A DNA stretch of 64,000 bases from Flavobacterium sp. YO12 (lineage in GTDB: Bacteria > Bacteroidota > Bacteroidia > Flavobacteriales > Flavobacteriaceae): the NCBI RefSeq assembly GCF_004119495.1, contig NZ_NRQU01000010.1, positions 47,066-111,065 of the forward strand, in the 5' to 3' direction. The notes beneath the pieces are model-generated. The model saw only the letters and a program-made list of their open reading frames with translations. It did not search any database and was not told the DNA's origin. The translations under genes and the position numbers were made by a program. Of the stretch, positions 27,701 to 37,146 are shown in pieces. Each line of letters starts with the position of its first letter. Within the stretch, counting starts at the first letter, position 1.

Positions 27701-28513
27701 TTATTTACTTTTCGCGATTCTAAATCCAAAACCGTCATTTCGTGTGTCTTTCGGAGATTGATATCTCACTTCGGGCATATGAATTCCATATTCTAATGGT
27801 TTTCCATCTGCACTTTGGGTTTCGTAAAACCAACTAACGCCTTTCGAAATTTTATATTTCCCTTCTCCTTCTATTGGTCCTTGAGGATTCTGTTTGCTTA
27901 CCAAACTATCCTTTTCAGGATTATACCAATCAGAAACCCATTCACCAACATTTCCAGTCATATCATGAATTCCTAATTCATTAGGTTTAAGAAGTCCAAC
28001 TTTATGAAAAATGCTGTCTGAGTTTTCTTTTACCCAACCAATCTCGATTGGATTATTGCTGCCGCTATATTTGTAGTTTTTAGTTTTCTTTCCACCTTTG
28101 GCAGCATATTCCCACTCTGCTTCTGTTGGCAATCTTCCTCCTGCCCATTTTGCATAGTCATTTGCTTCATCCCAAGTTGCAAGCATTGGATTATTATCTA
28201 TCCATTTATAATATACCTTTTTTCCATAGGCATTTTCAATAGGCGCGTCAGGCATTTTTCTGCCTGTTTTTTTACAAAACTCTTTAAACTGCTTAACCGT
28301 TATTTCATATTTACTTATGTAAAAATTATCAAGTTCAACCATTCGGTGTGGACTTGTAAAACCATTTATTGTATCACCTTTGGGAGTAATAATAATTTGG
28401 TTTTTTCCTTGCTCAAAAGTCCCTCCTTCTACAAAAACCCAATCAATATTGTCTTCTTTACAGGAAGTGAATGCAAAAAATCCAAGAAAAATTATAAGTA
28501 TTTGTGTTTTCAT
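27701..28513 (-). CDS. FGE-sulfatase domain lipoprotein (formylglycine-generating enzyme fold)
   Basis: 270 residues, lipobox FTSC (Cys18). The FGE-sulfatase fold is plain: VEGGTFEQGK, YEITVKQFKEFCKKTGRKMP, WDEANDYAKWAGGRLPTEAE, WEYAAKGG, GIHDMTGNVGEWVSDWY, GFGFRIAKSK. The active-site cysteines of true formylglycine-generating enzymes are not evident in the C-terminal part. It is more likely a structural or GldK-like member than a sulfatase activator, and no sulfatase gene is nearby. Confidence 0.85.
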   Translation of the reverse strand: MKTQILIIFLGFFAFTSCKEDNIDWVFVEGGTFEQGKNQIIITPKGDTINGFTSPHRMVELDNFYISKYEITVKQFKEFCKKTGRKMPDAPIENAYGKKVYYKWIDNNPMLATWDEANDYAKWAGGRLPTEAEWEYAAKGGKKTKNYKYSGSNNPIEIGWVKENSDSIFHKVGLLKPNELGIHDMTGNVGEWVSDWYNPEKDSLVSKQNPQGPIEGEGKYKISKGVSWFYETQSADGKPLEYGIHMPEVRYQSPKDTRNDGFGFRIAKSK

Positions 28514-28610
28514 ATAATCTATTTAAAATTACTTCCAAAACGTAAAAAAAAAGCAAGTGCTAACTGATGGGAAGTGCCCTTAGAAGTTCTGGCCTTTTCT
28601 ACTTGATTTC

Positions 28611-29162
28611 TTACTCAGGCTTTATTAAATTATCTTTTACTTTAGCATAAATATCAAGACTTATAAATTTACCATTTTTAATTTCGCAGTCTTTCATAGT
28701 TCCTTCGAATTGAAAGTCAAGTTTAGCCATTGCGTTTTTACAATTCATATTTTCCGACTCAACAAATCCCTCAATTCTGTTAAGGTCTAAATTCTCAAAT
28801 CCATGATGACAAATTAAGGGCATTGCTTCTTTCATAATTCCTTGTCCCCAAAAATTTGGAATTAACCAAAAACCTATTTCTACTTTTTTATGTTCTTTGC
28901 TTAAATTATTTAATCCACCCGCTCCGTAGAATGTTTTGTTATCAGCCGAGCAAATAGCAAACCAAATTCCTGTTTCATTTTTTTCAAGGTCAGCAAAAAA
29001 AAGCATTTGCTCTTTAGTTGCTTCCAATGTTTGAAAACTCACTCCATAATATTTAATAACTTCTGGATGTGAAAGTCCTTTGAAAACATTTTCAAGATCA
29101 CTATCTGCAAATTGTCGCAGTAAAAGTCTTTCTGTTTTTATAGTTGGAAATTCTTTCTTCAT
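28611..29162 (-). CDS. GNAT family acetyltransferase (RimJ/RimL type)
   Basis: 183 residues of a single GNAT domain: TERLLLRQFADSDLENVF at the start, GIWFAICSADNKTFYGAGGL, IGFWLIPNFWGQGIMKEAMP for the acetyl-CoA loop and NLDLNRIEGFVESEN NCKNAMAKLDF. Probably transfers an acetyl group to an amine on a protein, drug or metabolite; the target is unknown. It stands alone. Confidence 0.9.
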   Translation of the reverse strand: MKKEFPTIKTERLLLRQFADSDLENVFKGLSHPEVIKYYGVSFQTLEATKEQMLFFADLEKNETGIWFAICSADNKTFYGAGGLNNLSKEHKKVEIGFWLIPNFWGQGIMKEAMPLICHHGFENLDLNRIEGFVESENMNCKNAMAKLDFQFEGTMKDCEIKNGKFISLDIYAKVKDNLIKPE

Positions 29163-29246
29163 GATTTTTTGTTTGTTTGATTAATATTACCCAAGTGCTT
29201 TTAAGGATGGAAAGCAATATTACATCAAGTTACAAAATCATAATTT

Positions 29247-29831
29247 CTAAAACTGGTACGATATACCGGCACTAGCGATCCCTTTGTATCCAAAACCAAA
29301 TTCTGCAAAACCTGCAAGTGATTTTCCTACACGAAATCCTAAGGCGTTTAACTGATAGTTTACAAAACCATCACCATCAGGAGAGCTTCCCGGACCTGAA
29401 TAATCTACACTTTCAGAAGTATAAGCAACTGCAATTCCTGAGTACATTTGAAAAAAACTACTGGAAATATAACGGTAATCCGTACCCAACCCTACAGTAA
29501 TATAAGAATAATCAAGCTCTCCGTTTTTTGCTCCACTTACATATACATCTTGTGACATTTTTTGATAAAAACCATCTGCATATACCATCCATCTCTTTGC
29601 AACAGCATAACGATACGTTAACCCAAAGGTGGGACCAGCATTCATATTCTGGGTTGTAATTTGACCACCTGTAAAGCCTCCTGTAAGGACATCTGTAAAA
29701 AGGTTTGCTAAGTCTGTTGATGTAGCTGCACCTACACTAAAGCTAATGTCGCTGGTACCTTTTTCTTGCGCTTGTCCTGTTATCACAAATCCAAATACAA
29801 TAAAAATTGAAAGTAATAATTGTTTTTTCAT
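29247..29831 (-). CDS. Small outer-membrane beta-barrel protein
   Basis: 194 residues: signal peptide (ITGQAQ), then an OmpA-type eight-strand barrel pattern with alternating aromatic residues (GPTFGLTYRYAVAKRWMVYA, GLGTDYRYISSSFFQMYSGI) and a final strand GIASAGISYQF with a terminal Phe. Role unknown. It follows the lipocalin-like gene by 11 bases on the same strand, so the two form a pair. Confidence 0.8.
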   Translation of the reverse strand: MKKQLLLSIFIVFGFVITGQAQEKGTSDISFSVGAATSTDLANLFTDVLTGGFTGGQITTQNMNAGPTFGLTYRYAVAKRWMVYADGFYQKMSQDVYVSGAKNGELDYSYITVGLGTDYRYISSSFFQMYSGIAVAYTSESVDYSGPGSSPDGDGFVNYQLNALGFRVGKSLAGFAEFGFGYKGIASAGISYQF

Positions 29832-29842
29832 GTGCTAGATAA

Positions 29843-30205
29843 TTAATTTACTTTTTTATATTCCAATGTCCCCAACTGATCATTTGTTATAATACGTTTA
29901 TCACTGTCAAAATATTCTATTTGAAATTTTACAGAGATAAGATCAACAATCACTGTAAGCACCTCATTGTTTTTGGATAATTTCCATTTACCTTTTGTAC
30001 TCTTATCCCCAACAATTCCAGTAAATTTTCCATCCTCAGTAAAGACTTGGAAAACCTGGTCACTTTTAAATTTTTCTTTTATACTTTTCTCTTTGCCATT
30101 CTTTGTTAGTTTTACCAGTTGCCATTTACCAATAAGCTGAGTCGATGTTTGTGCAGAGATAGTGCACATAAAAAAGAGAAGGATTAGAGAGAGAGTTGTT
30201 TTCAT
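29843..30205 (-). CDS. Lipocalin-like secreted protein
   Basis: 120 residues with a signal peptide (TISAQ) and the short lipocalin-like pattern of Bacteroidetes: STQLIGKWQLVKLTKNGKE, then TEDGKFTGIVGDKSTKGKWK, ending LGTLEYKKVN. It may bind a small hydrophobic ligand. First gene of a two-gene unit with the barrel at 29247. Confidence 0.75.
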   Translation of the reverse strand: MKTTLSLILLFFMCTISAQTSTQLIGKWQLVKLTKNGKEKSIKEKFKSDQVFQVFTEDGKFTGIVGDKSTKGKWKLSKNNEVLTVIVDLISVKFQIEYFDSDKRIITNDQLGTLEYKKVN

Positions 30206-30440
30206 AAATAGTTTTTTAAGTTGTACAATATTGCAGCTTCAAAAACTAAATTACAAAAAAAAAAATCTGAATATTAAATAATTTGAATCGAATATTCATT
30301 ATAATATTAACAGCTAAATTAAAACAAAAAAAATGGTAATGTATAAACAAAAAATACAGTTCTCTAATTGGTAAGAAACTATATAGCTTAACAATACCAG
30401 TAATTTTAAAGTTAAATTAAGAAGCAAGTGCAATAGTCCA

Positions 30441-30505
30441 ATTAGATATTTGAATGTTTCCCGCTACTAAGACAAAAGCTCCAGATTTCTCTGAAGCTTT
30501 TGCTT
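30441..30505. repeat. tRNA-fMet 3'-end plus terminator repeat, copy C
   Basis: TTAGATATTTGAATGTTTCC then CGCTACTAAGACAAAAGCT matches copy B at 21.95 kb with about two differences in 38 bases, and matches the tRNA 3' end CCCGCTACTAAGACAAAG. The inverted terminator form AGCTCCAGA/TCTGAAGCT follows. The rest of the 30206-30531 gap shows nothing I can support. Confidence 0.65.
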
Positions 30506-30531
30506 TTCATTTGAAGATTTTGGAAAGGGTA

Positions 30532-32544
30532 TTACCAGATCGTTATTCTATCTTTCTCTGGTAAAAACATTTTATCACCAGGTTTTACATTAAATGCATT
30601 GTAAAAAGGTGTCGTATTCATTAAAGGACCATTAACACGCCAATTTGGCGGCGAATGCGGATTATTGTTGATCCATAAACGCAGAAACTCGTCTTTCATT
30701 TTTACTCTCCATATTTTAGCTATAGAAATAAAGAAGCGTTGGTCTGGAGTAAAGCCGTCGATTTTTGTATTCCCTTTACCTTGTTCCGTCATTTTAAAAG
30801 CATCATAAGCAACTGCTATTCCTGCAATATCTGCCGTATTTTCGCCAACTGTCATTGCACCATTAATATGTAAATCCCCCAAAACAGTATAGGTACTGTA
30901 CAGATTGACAACCTGTTGTATTCTAGATTTAAACTGCGCGTAATCCTCTTTTGTCCACCAGTTTTTCAGGTTTCCATCCTTATCATATTGAGCACCTTGA
31001 TCATCAAAAGTATGGGTTATTTCGTGACCTATAACCATTCCAATACCGCCATAATTAAGGGCATCATCTGCATTGTTATCAAAATATGGGGCTTGTAAAA
31101 TCCCTGCAGGAAAAACAATTTCATTTGCAGTGGGATTATTATATGCCGTAACTGTTGGAGTTGTAGTATACCATTCTGATTTATCAACTGGTTTGCCCAA
31201 TTTTGCCAATTGAAATTGATATGCAGCCGCAGCGGCCGAAACCATATTTTCAAAATAAGTGTTTCTAGCTATGTGTACATTGCTATAGTCTCTCCATTTA
31301 TCTGGATATCCTATTTTCTTAGTAATGGCAAATAATTTTTCTTTGGCTTTTTGTTTCGTGATAGGACTCATCCATTCTAATTTATCAATTCTTTTGCCGT
31401 ACGCTTTTTGCAAATTATTCACGAGGATTAACATACGTTTTTTAGCATCTTCTGAAAAATATTTCTTTACATACAATTCACCCAGTGCATCGCCTAAGTA
31501 ATTATCAACAACATTAGCCATTTTTTCTCCGCGTGTTTTTTGTACAGCTTGACCAGAAAGCACTTTGGTGTACTCAAATGAGGCATCTGCAAAAGGTTTA
31601 CTTAAATCATCTGCATATCTTTCTATAGCATTCGCTTTCAAGTAAATTTTCCAATTATTAATAGGAATGGTTTTCAAAAGCTTATTTAGAGCGTCATAAT
31701 AGGCTGGTTGACCTACATTAATAAAATCAGTTTTAGCACCTAAATTATTTAAAAAAGCAGTCCAGTCTATGTTCGGATGTCTTTTTACAAGATCTGCCAC
31801 AGCCGTTTTATTATAATTGGCTTGCACATCTCGAAGTTCAACTTTTGTTTTATGCGAAACAGCAATTTGTTTGTCAATATCGTAAACTAAATCAGCATTC
31901 TTTTTAGCCTCTTCGGCACTGCTGCCTGTTTGTTGAAATAATACAGTAAGGTATTTTTTATATGATTCTTGTATAGCAGCAGTCGATGAATCTGATTTGA
32001 AATAATAATCCCTGTCTGGCAAGCCAATCCCAGTTTGATAAAGTTGAGCAATGTTCATGCTGCTGTTTTTATCATCGGGTGACACTCCAAAAGCTATTAT
32101 AGAAGAATTGCCTGCTTTTTCTTCATTAGCTACAAATTTCATTAAAGACGGTAAATCACTAATGGCTTCAATTTTAGCAAGCAAGGGTTTGATTGGTGTA
32201 TAACCACGTTTGTCAATGGTTACGGTATCCATTCCTGATGCATAAAAATCACCTACTTTTTGTGCTATACTTCCTGCTGAATTCTCACTTTTAGAAATAC
32301 TGTCTAATATTCGCTGCAGGCGCATTCGCTGCGGGAAATTCATAAACATATAGGCGCCTACTCCGGCTTGAGATGGTGGTATCGATACAGAATCGTACCA
32401 TTTGCCATTTACATATTTAAAAAAATCATTACCAGGTGTCAATGTGGAATCTATTCCAGTGATGACGACATTTTTTTTCTCCTGATGTTTTGAACACGCT
32501 GTAAAAGCTAAGAATGCAATAAAGAGCAATAAGGATTTTTTCAT
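30532..32544 (-). CDS. M13 family zinc metallopeptidase, lipoprotein (neprilysin-like)
   Basis: 670 residues, lipobox FTAC (Cys17), full-length M13 enzyme. Zinc motif HEITH in VIGHEITHTFDDQGAQYDKDG, third ligand Glu in ENTADIAGIAVAYDAF, and the C-terminal NPHSPPNWRVNGPLMNT substrate-binding motif with closing W. It should trim peptides in the periplasm or at the surface. It is divergent from the S41 peptidase gene across a 391-base gap. Confidence 0.93.
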   Translation of the reverse strand: MKKSLLLFIAFLAFTACSKHQEKKNVVITGIDSTLTPGNDFFKYVNGKWYDSVSIPPSQAGVGAYMFMNFPQRMRLQRILDSISKSENSAGSIAQKVGDFYASGMDTVTIDKRGYTPIKPLLAKIEAISDLPSLMKFVANEEKAGNSSIIAFGVSPDDKNSSMNIAQLYQTGIGLPDRDYYFKSDSSTAAIQESYKKYLTVLFQQTGSSAEEAKKNADLVYDIDKQIAVSHKTKVELRDVQANYNKTAVADLVKRHPNIDWTAFLNNLGAKTDFINVGQPAYYDALNKLLKTIPINNWKIYLKANAIERYADDLSKPFADASFEYTKVLSGQAVQKTRGEKMANVVDNYLGDALGELYVKKYFSEDAKKRMLILVNNLQKAYGKRIDKLEWMSPITKQKAKEKLFAITKKIGYPDKWRDYSNVHIARNTYFENMVSAAAAAYQFQLAKLGKPVDKSEWYTTTPTVTAYNNPTANEIVFPAGILQAPYFDNNADDALNYGGIGMVIGHEITHTFDDQGAQYDKDGNLKNWWTKEDYAQFKSRIQQVVNLYSTYTVLGDLHINGAMTVGENTADIAGIAVAYDAFKMTEQGKGNTKIDGFTPDQRFFISIAKIWRVKMKDEFLRLWINNNPHSPPNWRVNGPLMNTTPFYNAFNVKPGDKMFLPEKDRITIW

Positions 32545-32935
32545 AAGCTAGATGGTTTCTATTAAAATGAACTGAAAAAACGTTTGAAAAGCAATTTTAA
32601 AATGGATATGCCTGGCATCGTTAATTTTAGCAGAACAATATACGAATTCAGTTTTTAATTCTAAAGTTTTTTATCAAATCCAAAGCAAAGACAAATGCCG
32701 CTGACTCTCGCATGAGAATTTTTCAAAAATAAAAACTAAACAACTATCAATCAAAACACTACAATCTTACCTTATTTAATTTCAGTGCTTTTCATTAAAT
32801 CTCTTAGCATCATTTTTCTTTTATTATAATACAATTTTATCTTACTTTTATCACAAGAATACCACTAAAAAAATAAAGTAAAAAATGATTGATTAAACTC
32901 TAAAAATTAACCCCATAAACCATAACCTATAACTA
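32545..32935. other. Divergent intergenic region, M13 / S41 peptidase genes
   Basis: No ORF. A TACTTTTA word near 32846 is a possible -7 element for the plus-strand gene. A short direct repeat CCATAAACCATAACCTATAA lies just before the S41 start. Nothing else stands out. Confidence 0.35.
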
Positions 32936-34498
32936 ATGTATTACATAAAAAACAAAAATCTGATCTCCATTTTCGCACTATTATTTTTCTTTTCCTGTAA
33001 AATTCAGGCGCAAGGATTTGATAAGAACACGAAGGATAGTGTAATGATCTACAACAAAATGCTTTCAGAAAAACAGATGCATGAGGATCTTAAACTACTT
33101 CTTGCCATAAATGAAAAAGCAAATTCGGGCTTATATCAATACCGCTCTAAAAAACAAATAGACAGCATTTATAGCGCAGCCATTAAAAGTATTAAAAAGC
33201 CTTTGAGCGTTACTGAGTTTTACAAAATAATGCTTCGTTTGGCAGATTATGAAGGCAGTGTACATAACTATACTATCCCTGATCTTGATTTAATAAATTT
33301 TTTAAATCGGCAGAAATCGTTTTTCCCTTATCCTCTTCTTTATATTAACGGACAAATTATTTTCGATGGTCAATCGTCAGAGATACCTGCTGGTTCGAGA
33401 ATAAGAAGCATAAACGGTATAAATGACGCACAATTGATGCGATCTTTTTATAAATATTATACAGCGGATGGTCATAATAGTACAGAAAAGTTATCGGCAA
33501 GCGTAAATAAATCGTTTGGAATAAACTATCTGCTGGAATATGGTCTTTGTAAAGAATTCGTCATAGAATACAATGCACCAAAATCTGGATCTCTTGAAAA
33601 AAAGGTGCTTTCTGCAGTAACACTGAAGCAAAGAGAAGCAAACATTAAAAATAGATTTAGTGCTCCTGTTACTGATTTGATCGATTACAAAAAGCAGGCT
33701 CCTTACAGCTTTAGCATGCTTAATCCTGTTACAGGTTTATTAAATCTAAGATGGTTTGGTATGGCATACGGATCTGACGATCCTAAGTTTCAAACGTATG
33801 TTCAATTTTTGGACAGCGTTTTTACAAAACTAGATAAAAACAAGGTTGCTAATCTGATCATTGATGTTAGAAATAATCCAGGCGGAAGTGATCCTAACTT
33901 TGAACAACCTGTAATGTATCTTACAGATAAACCATTCAAAGAAAATGTAAAGGCGACCATAATCTTTGATCCCAACTTTTTGCCTTTCGAGAAATATTTC
34001 TGGGGCGTTTCGACATCAGAACGCATGGATAGTATTACCAAAAAAATGGGAAAAGAATACTTAAAAGATGTGTATCCGGTTTTCAAAAACAATATTAGTG
34101 TGCAAAACCAAAAATATAATCCCGTTTATTATCCCAAATCACCCAAATTTAAAGGCAAAATTTATCTTTTGATTAATGAAAATGTGGCATCAGCTGCTTC
34201 ACATTTTGCTTCTCTGGTAAAAGCGTATGTTGAAAATGTTACTATAGTGGGCGTAGAAACTGTAGGCGGTTACTATCGTCACAACGGACATTCACCATTG
34301 GTCTATGAGCTTCCAAATTCAAAGATAAAAACACAATTTTCAATTGTAAATCTGGTTCAGGATGCCCCAAAGAAGGATAACCAGTCAGAAGGTCACGGCA
34401 TTATGCCTGATCATGAAGTATGGCCGTCTCTAGATGATTTTTTTCAACATAAGGATACGCAAATGGAATTTACGCTTAAACTTATAGAAATGAAATAA
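32936..34498 (+). CDS. S41 family (tail-specific) peptidase
   Basis: 520 residues, signal peptide ending KIQAQ. The S41 core is visible: LIIDVRNNPGGSDPNFEQPV and the catalytic region NENVASAASHFASLVKAY, with Ser and Lys spaced as in the family, then VGVETVGGYY. A PDZ-like part (QIIFDGQSSEIPAGSRIRSI) precedes it. A periplasmic protease of unknown target. A terminator of the AGCTTCAGA family follows. Confidence 0.88.
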   Translation: MYYIKNKNLISIFALLFFFSCKIQAQGFDKNTKDSVMIYNKMLSEKQMHEDLKLLLAINEKANSGLYQYRSKKQIDSIYSAAIKSIKKPLSVTEFYKIMLRLADYEGSVHNYTIPDLDLINFLNRQKSFFPYPLLYINGQIIFDGQSSEIPAGSRIRSINGINDAQLMRSFYKYYTADGHNSTEKLSASVNKSFGINYLLEYGLCKEFVIEYNAPKSGSLEKKVLSAVTLKQREANIKNRFSAPVTDLIDYKKQAPYSFSMLNPVTGLLNLRWFGMAYGSDDPKFQTYVQFLDSVFTKLDKNKVANLIIDVRNNPGGSDPNFEQPVMYLTDKPFKENVKATIIFDPNFLPFEKYFWGVSTSERMDSITKKMGKEYLKDVYPVFKNNISVQNQKYNPVYYPKSPKFKGKIYLLINENVASAASHFASLVKAYVENVTIVGVETVGGYYRHNGHSPLVYELPNSKIKTQFSIVNLVQDAPKKDNQSEGHGIMPDHEVWPSLDDFFQHKDTQMEFTLKLIEMK

Positions 34499-34525
34499 TT
34501 TATTTTTTATACTTTAAAAAACAAC

Positions 34526-34556
34526 AAAAAGCTTCAGAGAATCTGAAGCTTTTTTG
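34526..34556. terminator. Terminator between converging genes (AGCTTCAGA family)
   Basis: AAAAAGCTTCAGA, loop GA, TCTGAAGCTTTTTT: symmetrical with A and T runs, so able to act in both directions. Confidence 0.8.
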
Positions 34557-34588
34557 TTTATCTATTGCCTGACTCAGGTATGTGTGTT

Positions 34589-35296
34589 TTATTTATTCAG
34601 CTCTTTTTCAATTTCTTTAATAAGTTCAATTGTTAGTGGTCTTGTGTTTTGATCATAAACCCTTATATTATTCTTACCTAGTTTGACAAGAAATTCAACT
34701 GTCTTTTTAAATTTTGGGTCTGCATACATCTCTTGTTCTGATTTATCTGCATTTTCTATCATTTTATCAAAACACTTAAACAGAAAATCATTATAATATT
34801 TGTCGACTTCGTTGATTGCCGGTACATATATTTGGTAATAATTTAAGATTTTCTGTTTTAATTTTTCGTCTTCAATATACCCAATTTTACCACTAGACTT
34901 AAAGCCTTCAAAGTTACCAATATTCATTTTTGGTCCATGTGAATAAATTGGGAACTCAACTTTATTTTTAGACTTATAAATACTGTCAAGTTGGCGAGGT
35001 GTTAATGCTAAAATTTTTTCATAATCTATGTTTGATTTTTTGTATGCTTCCTTTTCAATGTCGATGCTTTTTACATCATTTTGCAAATCATTCTTTAAAT
35101 TTTCAAGAAATACCTTTACTTCTTCTTGTTGATGTTTATGTTCGCTCCAACTGTGCAGCGATATTGAAAGTGTTACTGCAAAAACAATTATGAATATTTC
35201 TATTAGGATTTCTTTCACTTTATCTCCCAATGAGTGCTCTTTATTTTTCGCCGCTTTGTAAATTCTTTGAGTGTGTTTTTGTACTTCTTCTTGCAT
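34589..35296 (-). CDS. DUF6090-like single-span membrane protein
   Basis: 235 residues. A basic N-terminal segment with KVKEILIEIFIIVFAVTLSI as one membrane helix (about 26-48), then a mostly helical extracytoplasmic domain with NFEGFKSSGKIGYIEDEKLK, the pattern of DUF6090 proteins that are frequent in flavobacteria. Function unknown. A 30-bp near-palindrome lies 112 bases upstream of its start. Confidence 0.7.
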   Translation of the reverse strand: MQEEVQKHTQRIYKAAKNKEHSLGDKVKEILIEIFIIVFAVTLSISLHSWSEHKHQQEEVKVFLENLKNDLQNDVKSIDIEKEAYKKSNIDYEKILALTPRQLDSIYKSKNKVEFPIYSHGPKMNIGNFEGFKSSGKIGYIEDEKLKQKILNYYQIYVPAINEVDKYYNDFLFKCFDKMIENADKSEQEMYADPKFKKTVEFLVKLGKNNIRVYDQNTRPLTIELIKEIEKELNK

Positions 35297-35407
35297 AATT
35301 TTTGGTTAAAATATTCTCTGATTAATTTGTTTTTGTCTTTGTTTTATAAAATAGCACAACTTATTATGCATTTGGAAAATCGATACTTATCCATGCAAAT
35401 TTGGGCT

Positions 35408-35437
35408 AATATTGTGATATAAATATCTCACAATATT
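35408..35437. promoter_or_regulatory. Operator-like palindrome
   Basis: AATATTGTGA (35408-35417) and TCACAATATT (35428-35437) are perfect inverted arms around TATAAATATC. The gap 35297-35633 holds nothing else that I can support. It probably binds a dimeric regulator of the DUF6090 gene, or is a relic. Confidence 0.45.
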
Positions 35438-35633
35438 AATTCTCAAATATATAATTTTTCAATTATAAATCATCATATGGACTTTTATTTTACTGCTGTT
35501 TTTGATGCATAAAATGAATCTGGACATGAAAACAAAAAAGGTTTTTTTCTATTCTACACACAAACAATCACGATATTTTAAAACTAAGATTCTTATTCTG
35601 CAATACTATATTTGGCTGACTAATCGACCATTT

Positions 35634-35680
35634 CTACTACTAAAAAAGCTTCAGATTTCTCTGAAGCTTTTTTTAGTAGT
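35634..35680. terminator. Extended terminator (AGCTTCAGA family)
   Basis: CTACTACTAAAAAAGCTTCA begins the left arm and the right arm ends GAAGCTTTTTTTAGTAGT. The family hairpin is lengthened by pairing of the flanks. CTACTACTAA resembles the tRNA-fMet 3' junction CTACTAAG. Confidence 0.75.
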
Positions 35681-35739
35681 CTGTTTACACTTTGAAATAA
35701 CTTTATATCCACCAATAAAATACTCGCATCGACAAAGGA

Positions 35740-37083
35740 TTATTGTTCATTGGTAAGTGCGCCATTTCTCTTTACAATTTCTTTCACTCCTCCTTTTGTT
35801 AGAAATATTGAATTGTAAGCACCTGATTTATCAAGTATAAATTCTATCGTCCTATCATTATTATCCGCTCTAAAAAATTTTGTTTTTGACTCAGGCAAAA
35901 GCTCCATTTCTGAACTGTTATAAAATAGTTTTTCTCCAATTTTGATTATTTCGATTTTTCCATACTTGCCTGCGTATTTATCATACTGAGCACTATCTGC
36001 TTTCGTTTGATGATGTTTGTAAGGAAGTTCAACCTCCATCTGTAATGCAATTGCTGAAAGACCGTAAGCTATAATCTGCGAAGATGATTCGTTGTTTGAA
36101 AGTACTGTCACAAAAATTTTATCCTCTGTAAACCGATTAAAAGAAGTCATTGTACCAAAAAAACCTCCATCATGTCCAATTAGCTGATGTCCGTGATTAT
36201 AAAATGGATTAATCATAAATCCATATCCAAAACCTTCATCACTATAGGAAGTAAACATCAGTTTTTTCATTTCGGCTGTTAGTATTGTTGTTCCATAAAG
36301 TATATTGTCCCATAATGCCAAATCTTCAATAGTAGAATAAATGCCGTCGTGTCCAACATTAAATCCCCAATTGATATAAGGATTTTGAACAAATCCTGTT
36401 TCGGTTCTATAATAAACTCTTGCTTTTTTTGAAATTATCGAATCATTATTACTTACTCCTGTATTTTTCATTCCTGCTTTGTCAAATATATTTTTCTTCA
36501 AAAAAACCGCGTATTTTTCACCAGATGTTTTTTCAATAATCTTCCCCAATAAATAATAGCCGATATTACTATAAGCACTTTGAATTCCCGGCGAAAACTC
36601 ATAGGGTATTTTTTTTATTTCTTCGTACGCAACATCACTAGAAACAGTAGTTAATGCCAATTCTTTAAAACCTAACGCCAGTCCTGAAGAATGACATAAT
36701 AACATATGAATGGTAACACTATCTGCTTTTGGATAATCTGGAAAAAATTTACTTAACTTATCGGTAAGTGACAACTTCCCTTCTTGGACTAGCAAGAGAA
36801 TAGCAGCTGCCGTAAATTGCTTTGTAACAGATGCCAACTGAAATTTAGTATCAATTGTATTTTTAGTATTCCACTCGTAGTCTGCCAAACCATATGCTTT
36901 TTTTAGTAAAACTGAGCTATTTTTTGTGACTATGACTGTACCGCTAAAATTATTTACGTCAACCTGTGCCTGCATATAATTTGCCAGATTAACTGCTTCT
37001 TTTTTTTGTCCAAAAATTAGTGTCGAGAAAAGAATGAATATCAAACTTGGCAGCAATTTATTGATTAGATATTTTTTTTCCAT
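35740..37083 (-). CDS. Serine hydrolase, class C beta-lactamase fold, exported
   Basis: 447 residues: signal peptide (IFGQ), catalytic domain with SVTK (Ser85, Lys88), YSN in QSAYSNIGYYLLG and HDGG in GHDGGFFG. It ends in a C-terminal beta domain (about 340-447: KYAGKYGKIEIIKIGEKLFY) common in this group. Periplasmic esterase, peptidase or beta-lactamase; substrate not shown. Only family-level resemblance to the gene at 19814. It is controlled from a perfect palindrome with promoter elements 64 bases upstream. Confidence 0.88.
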   Translation of the reverse strand: MEKKYLINKLLPSLIFILFSTLIFGQKKEAVNLANYMQAQVDVNNFSGTVIVTKNSSVLLKKAYGLADYEWNTKNTIDTKFQLASVTKQFTAAAILLLVQEGKLSLTDKLSKFFPDYPKADSVTIHMLLCHSSGLALGFKELALTTVSSDVAYEEIKKIPYEFSPGIQSAYSNIGYYLLGKIIEKTSGEKYAVFLKKNIFDKAGMKNTGVSNNDSIISKKARVYYRTETGFVQNPYINWGFNVGHDGIYSTIEDLALWDNILYGTTILTAEMKKLMFTSYSDEGFGYGFMINPFYNHGHQLIGHDGGFFGTMTSFNRFTEDKIFVTVLSNNESSSQIIAYGLSAIALQMEVELPYKHHQTKADSAQYDKYAGKYGKIEIIKIGEKLFYNSSEMELLPESKTKFFRADNNDRTIEFILDKSGAYNSIFLTKGGVKEIVKRNGALTNEQ

Positions 37084-37146
37084 ATTATTTTTTTTCCGTT
37101 TGAGATTGTTTTAGTCTGTTTGCTTTCTAGTAATTCAGTTTTATTG

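Noticed and set aside
27701..28513. FGE-like lipoprotein as sulfatase activator
   Set aside because: Active-site cysteines are not evident and no sulfatase gene lies nearby.
21073..30505. tRNA-like ends considered as tRNA genes
   Set aside because: Only the 3' end is present; no D arm, anticodon arm or promoter.
35408..35437. CRP binding site
   Set aside because: The TGTGA and TCACA halves are 10 bases apart rather than 6.
35502..35756. 84-codon plus-strand ORF
   Set aside because: It runs through the terminator hairpin into the serine hydrolase gene on the other strand; chance ORF.
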